Below are positions 59,712 to 64,000 of a stretch of DNA of 64,000 nucleotides, piece after piece; position 1 is the stretch's first letter, and each line of letters begins with the position of its first letter. The notes under the pieces were generated by a model. It saw only the letters and a list, made by a program, of their open reading frames with translations, was not told the origin of the DNA and ran no database searches. Origin of the DNA: Liolophura sinensis (lineage: Eukaryota > Mollusca > Polyplacophora > Chitonida > Chitonidae); the NCBI RefSeq assembly GCF_032854445.1, contig NC_088303.1:34885265-34949264 (forward strand), read 5' to 3'. A program made the position numbers and the translations under genes.

Positions 59712-60794
59712 CTGCGATTATGTACACATATTTACTCGCTGTCATTTGATAATAGCTCCTAGCCAGCTAGTGTTATGATAATTCTGAGAATCAGCCATGT
59801 AAAGTGCTTATTTTATCTTAGTCAAACCACACATTCCCTGCCACCACGCGCACACCATGTTAAATCCTGCATTAAAACTCATCACTTCATGTTTGCCAGA
59901 AACTGTCCCAGGAAATGAGATTTTCATAATATACATGTATAGCTCAAATAATGAAAATGAAAATATGCCTGCTGCCAGTTACCTCCCCTGTCTGTGTTAC
60001 CCGACAGTGACTATGACGTAATGTAAGATTAGTTTTTGAGGCAGGAAACAATAACAGGGGGACCTTGCATTTGTAAAGCAATCAGAATGCAGGTTATGCC
60101 ACAAAATCGCCAATTTTTTTTCTGGGTAACATAATGTGAAAAAACATGAACTCAGCCTTTGGGAGTTGCAGATATGTCCGGATATCTTCAAATGTTTTTC
60201 TGTGTTTTTCAGTGTAGGTAGAATTTATTATTATATCTAAAGCTGTCTGTTGTATTTATGTCTATTTTGCCCTATTGTTCCGCCGGCCGCTCTAATTTGC
60301 CAGCATATTCTGATGAGGCCCAAGGAGGCAAGTGTGGTTGGGATACACGTTAAAATTCAAATTCAAATTATATTGCATGTTTAAAATATTTTTCTGTGGC
60401 AATTTGTCATGTTTGTCACCAACACATATTTTTCTAGTTTCCTTCATGCTCTAAAAGTGACCATTGTCCTATACTTTAGCATTACTGACTTCTACATAAT
60501 TAAGCTGTCAAATTTTGATACCCTGTTGTTTTTGACAAAGAAATTTCAGACAGATCGAGCAGTTCTGCTCTGTTTCCTGAATTCAAGTTAATTACTGAGA
60601 CAGAAGAATGTGATGTGATCGATGATGAGAATGATGCAGAAGAGGTGAAGTACGAGGAGATCAACAGGCAAAGTGAACAGCAGTCTGGGGAGAGTTTTCT
60701 GAGTGGAGAACTGGAAAATATGGCATTGTCGGAATCAGAGGAGGATAAAGTTTTTCAAAAGTTCAAATGCAAGATTGATCGTGATCCTGATCAG
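57436..60794 (+). CDS. PDCD2: Programmed cell death protein 2, 5' part (runs off the window)
   Basis: Two exons are seen: 57436-58027 and 60550-60794, joined in phase 1; exon 2 ends in phase 0 at cag|gtatga, so more exons lie beyond 64000. Landmarks: VDLGFVEEAE and FPSKVGGRPAWL at the N-terminus, CRSCGKSCVLLLQVYCP, NCFHRSVFVFVC and FRVFRSQLPRNNLFYS. An MYND zinc finger follows (about residues 155-193, CIICGGLGPKACAKCKVASY with CSKEHQKLDWRVHKQEC). Exon 2 gives LFPEFKLITETEE and the acidic segment ending EEDKVFQKFKCKIDRDPDQ. PDCD2 is known as a chaperone-like factor for ribosomal protein uS5 in 40S assembly. The C-terminal PDCD2 domain is not in the window. Kozak context at the start is good. 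Intron 1 holds an inverted SINE pair, intron 2 a large minisatellite. Confidence 0.95.
58284..58443 (-). repeat. tRNA-derived SINE, left arm of an inverted pair
   Basis: attatttatttatttgattg, then aagaatatttcacttatact, agcattatagtgggaggaaa and cagaccttcccacgtacggc. Truncated before the tRNA-like head. In PDCD2 intron 1. Confidence 0.85.
58505..58675 (+). repeat. tRNA-derived SINE, right arm of an inverted pair
   Basis: ctcctctccggccatacgtg, then gaaggtctgtcagcaacgtg, accatattgctggctgtcat and acaacaatcaaataaataaa. This is the same body and tail as the left arm but in the opposite direction, 60 bp away, so the transcript could form a long hairpin. Confidence 0.85.
59669..59709. repeat. (AT)n microsatellite
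   Basis: About twenty AT dinucleotides without interruption in PDCD2 intron 1. Confidence 0.95.
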
Positions 60795-60899
60795 GTATGA
60801 GGTAAAACTTGACTGATTGGTATTTAATGCTATGCTCGAGAATTTGTAGCTTGTCTGTACAAAGTAAGGAGAGTAATTGTGAAATGGGGATCAAATGCT

Positions 60900-60956
60900 G
60901 TCAGTGGTGGTGTCAGTGGTGGTGTCAGTAGCGGTGTCAGTAGCAGTGTCAGTGTC
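60900..60956. repeat. Short G/T-rich tandem repeat, 12-15 bp
   Basis: Units such as gtcagtggtggt and gtcagtagcggt are repeated four to five times just after PDCD2 exon 2. Confidence 0.75.
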
Positions 60957-60999
60957 CTGTTTGGTTAAAGATTTTGGCCAGTCATTGGGTTGCATTGAC

Positions 61000-63858
61000 C
61001 ACCCATAGTAGACAGATATTCAATCGTCGGTAGCAACTTCCATATGAAAGATCAAAGAAGTTTTTTACCTCATACTTCAACATTTCCTCAGCCATTCACA
61101 GGGTTGCAGTAGCCAGCCATAATACACAGATAGCCACTCGTCGGTAGCAACTTGCATATGAAAGATCAAGGAAGTTTTTTTACCTCATAGCTCAACATTT
61201 CCTCAGCCATTCACAGGGGTGCAGTAGCCAGCCATAGTACACAGATAGCCAGTCGTTGGTAGCAACTTGCATATGAAAGATCAAAGAAGTTTTTTTACCT
61301 CATACTTCAACATTTCCTCAGCCATTCACAGGGTTGCAGTAGCCAGCCATAGTACACAGATAGCCAATCGTTGGTAGCAACTTGCATATGAAAGATCAAG
61401 GAAGTTTTTTCACCTCATAGCTCAACATTCCCTCAGCCATTCACAGGGTTGCAGTAGTCAGCCATAGTACACAGATAGCCAATCGTTGGTAGCAACTTGC
61501 ATATGAAAGATCAAGGAAGTTTTTTCACCTCATAGCTCAACATTCCCTCAGCCATTCACAGGGTTGCAGTAGTCAGCCATAATACACAGATAGCCAATCA
61601 TTGGTAGCAACTTGCATATGAAAGATCAAAGAAGTTTTTTTACCTCATAGCTCAACATTTCCTCAGCCATTCACAGGGTTGCAGTAACCAGCCATAGTAC
61701 ACAGATAGCCAATCGTTGGTAGCAACTTGCATGTGAAAGATCAAGGAAGTTTTTTTACCTCATAGCTCAACATTTCCTCAGCCATTCACAGGGTTGCAGT
61801 AGTCAGCCATAGTACTCAGATAGCCAGTCATTGGTAGCAACTTCCATATCAAAGATCAAGGAAGTTTTTTTACCTCATAGCTCAACATTCCCTCAGCCAT
61901 TCACAGGGTTGCAGTAGTCAGCCATAGTACACAGATAGCCAATCATTGGTAGCAACTTGCATGTGAAAGATCAAGGAAGTTTTTTTTACCTCATAGCTCA
62001 ACATTCCCTCAGCCATTCACAGGGTTGCAGTAGTCAGCCATAGTACACAGATAGCCAGTTGTCGGTAGCAACTTCCATATGAAACATCAAAGAAGTTTTT
62101 TACCTCATAGCTCAACATTCCCTCAGCCATTCACAGGGTTGCAGTAGTCAGTCATAGTACACAGATAGCCAATTGTTGGTAGCAACTTGCATATGAAAGA
62201 TCAAGGAAGTTTTTTTACCTCATAGCTGAACATTTCCTCAGCCATTCACAGGGTTGCAGTAGCCAGCCATAGTACACAGATAGCCAATCGTTGGTAGCAA
62301 CTTGCATGTGAAAGATCAAGGAAGTTTTTTTTACCTCATAGCTCAACATTCCCTCAGCCATTCACAGGGTTGCAGTAGTCAGCCATAGTACACAGATAGC
62401 CAATTGTTGGTAGCAACTTGCATATGAAAGATCAAGGAAGTTTTTTTACCTCATAGCTCAACATTCCCTCAGCCATTCACAGGGTTGCAGTAGTCAGCCA
62501 TAGTACACAGATAGCCAATTGTTGGTAGCAACTTGCATATGAAAGATCAAGGAAGTTTTTTTACCTCATAGCTCAACATTTCCTCAGCCATTCACAGGGT
62601 TGCAGTAGCCAGCCATAGTACACAGATAGCCAATCGTTGGTAGCAACTTGCATATGAAAGATCAAGGAAGTTTTTTACCTCATAGCTCAACATTCCCTCA
62701 GCCATTCACAGGGTTGCAGTAACCAGCCATAGTACACAGATAGCCAATCGTTGGTAGCAACTTGCATATGAAAGATCAAGGAAGTTTTTTACCTCATAGC
62801 TCAACATTTCCTCAGCCATTCACAGGGTTGCAGTAGTCAGCCATAGTACACAGATAGCCAGTCGTTGGTAGCAACTTGCATATGAAAGATCAAAGAAGTT
62901 TTTTACCTCATAGCTCAACATTTCCTCAGCCATTCACAGGGTTGCAGTAGTCAGCCATAGTACTCAGATAGCCACTCGTCGGTAGCAACTTGCATATGAA
63001 AGATCAAGGAAGTTTTTTACCTCATACTTCAACATTTCCTCAGCCATTCACAGGGGTGCAGTAGCCAGCCATAGTACACAGATAGCCACTCGTTGGTAGC
63101 AACTTGCATATGAAAGATCAAGGAAGTTTTTTACCTCATACCTCAACATTTCCTCAGCCATTCACAGGGTTGCAATAGCCAGCCATAGTACACAGATAGC
63201 CACTCGTTGGTAGCAACTTGCATATGAAAGATCAAGGAAGTTTTTTACCTCATACCTCAACATTCCTCAGCCATTCACAGGTTTGCAATAGCCAGCCATA
63301 GTACACAGATAGCCACTCGTCGGTAAGCAACTTGCATATGAAAGATCAAGAAGTTTTTTTACCTCATAGCCTCAACATTCCCTCAGCCATTCACAGGGTT
63401 GCAATAGCCAGCCATAGAACACAGATAGCCACTCGTTGGTAGCAACTTGCATATGAAAGATCAAAGGAAGTTTTTTTACCCTCATACCTCAACATTTCCC
63501 TCAGCCATTCACAGGGTTGCAATAGCCTGCCATTGGGGGAGGGGGGGGGTTATTCACAGATAGCCACTCGTTTGGTAGCAACTTGCCATATGAAAAGATC
63601 AAGGAAGTTTTTTACCTCATACCTCAACATTTCCTCCAGCCATAGTACACAGATAGCCACTCGTTGGTAGCAACTTGCATATGAAAGATCAAGGAAGTTT
63701 TTTTACCTCATAGCTCAACATTCCCTCAGCCATTCACAGGGTTGCAGTAGCCAGCCATAGTACACAGATAGCCAATCGTTGGTAGCAACTTGCATATGAA
63801 AGATCAAGGAAGTTTTTTTACCTCATAGCTCAACATTTCCTCAGCCATTCACAGGGTG
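61000..63858. repeat. About 115-bp minisatellite, roughly 25 copies, in PDCD2 intron 2
   Basis: The unit runs acctcatagctcaacatttc, cagccattcacagggttgca, gtacacagatagccaatcgt, agcaacttgcatatgaaaga and tcaaggaagttttttt. Units differ mainly in T-run length and at a few fixed positions (gtagcc/gtagtc, aatcgt/actcgt/aattgt). Copies at about 63240-63640 are disturbed by many one-base insertions and a G-rich insertion, then the array returns to normal. The unit shows no similarity to PDCD2 exons that I can see. Confidence 0.92.
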
Positions 63859-64000
63859 GCATCAAAGACCTCTGGGGTAAATTTGTGCACTCCACAGTGT
63901 CTTTTTAAATCAGTGCTTTACAACTCCATGAGAAGTCACTGCTCTGCAATCCTTGCGCATACGATAAATAATCATAGTTGTGACACTATAATAATGTTGG
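63859..64000 (+). other. PDCD2 intron 2, continuing beyond the window
   Basis: Unique sequence after the array. No acceptor followed by PDCD2-like coding sequence is seen before the window ends. Confidence 0.6.

Noticed and set aside
61000-63858. CRISPR-like array
   Set aside because: Units are continuous tandem repeats with no unique spacers, in a spliced animal gene; the same holds for the arrays at 36.5, 50.2 and 55.3 kb.
1-64000. Retroviral, LTR, Polinton or LINE coding remnants
   Set aside because: I looked for reverse transcriptase, integrase, protease, capsid and DNA polymerase B motifs in the open frames and saw none.

Overview
The window looks like nuclear DNA of a lophotrochozoan animal, most likely a bivalve or other mollusc. 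The evidence is spliced genes with GT-AG introns, about 40% GC, many short tRNA-derived SINEs ending in an AAATAAATAA tail (a type I associate with molluscan genomes), and the gene families present: a C1q-domain secreted protein, a large Methuselah-like receptor and a vanin-like amidase. The species assignment is inference. I saw no retrovirus, LTR element, Polinton or other virus-like element, and no CRISPR array.

Layout. 1-4183 is mostly unrecognised, with one possible terminal exon at 1413-1552. 4184-7774 (+) is a two-exon vanin/biotinidase-type amidase. Its intron ends in a 73-bp tandem array that copies the intron/exon-2 junction. 8184-14751 is intergenic with SINEs and two dispersed repeat families. 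14752-27751 is a 6.5-kb segment duplicated in tandem. Each copy carries an eight-exon gene for an unrecognised secreted protein with clustered basic cleavage sites. This gene is invisible as a single ORF, and I assembled it from phase-consistent exons. 28330-32049 (-) is an intronless 1239-residue Methuselah-like 7TM receptor. 35656-38931 (-) is a two-exon secreted protein with signal peptide, Thr/Pro stalk and C1q domain. 39-47 kb holds repeats, including one full-length SINE and a cluster of AP-1-type sites. 47099-56817 (-) is a complete six-exon SLC35F6-like transporter. 57436-60794 (+) is the 5' part of PDCD2, head-to-head with SLC35F6 across 618 bp; the rest of PDCD2 lies beyond the window.

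Most striking: two unrelated genes carry minisatellites whose unit is an exon edge with its splice site. In the vanin-like gene the amplified piece is the 3' splice site plus the start of exon 2 (73 bp, about nine units). In SLC35F6 it is the end of exon 4 plus its 5' splice site (83 bp, about thirty units filling nearly all of intron 4). Both arrays place many decoy splice sites next to the real one, and use of the decoys would generally lead to early stops. Two more arrays lie in SLC35F6 intron 1 (49 bp) and PDCD2 intron 2 (about 115 bp). The genes belong to different pathways; I see no operon-like grouping.
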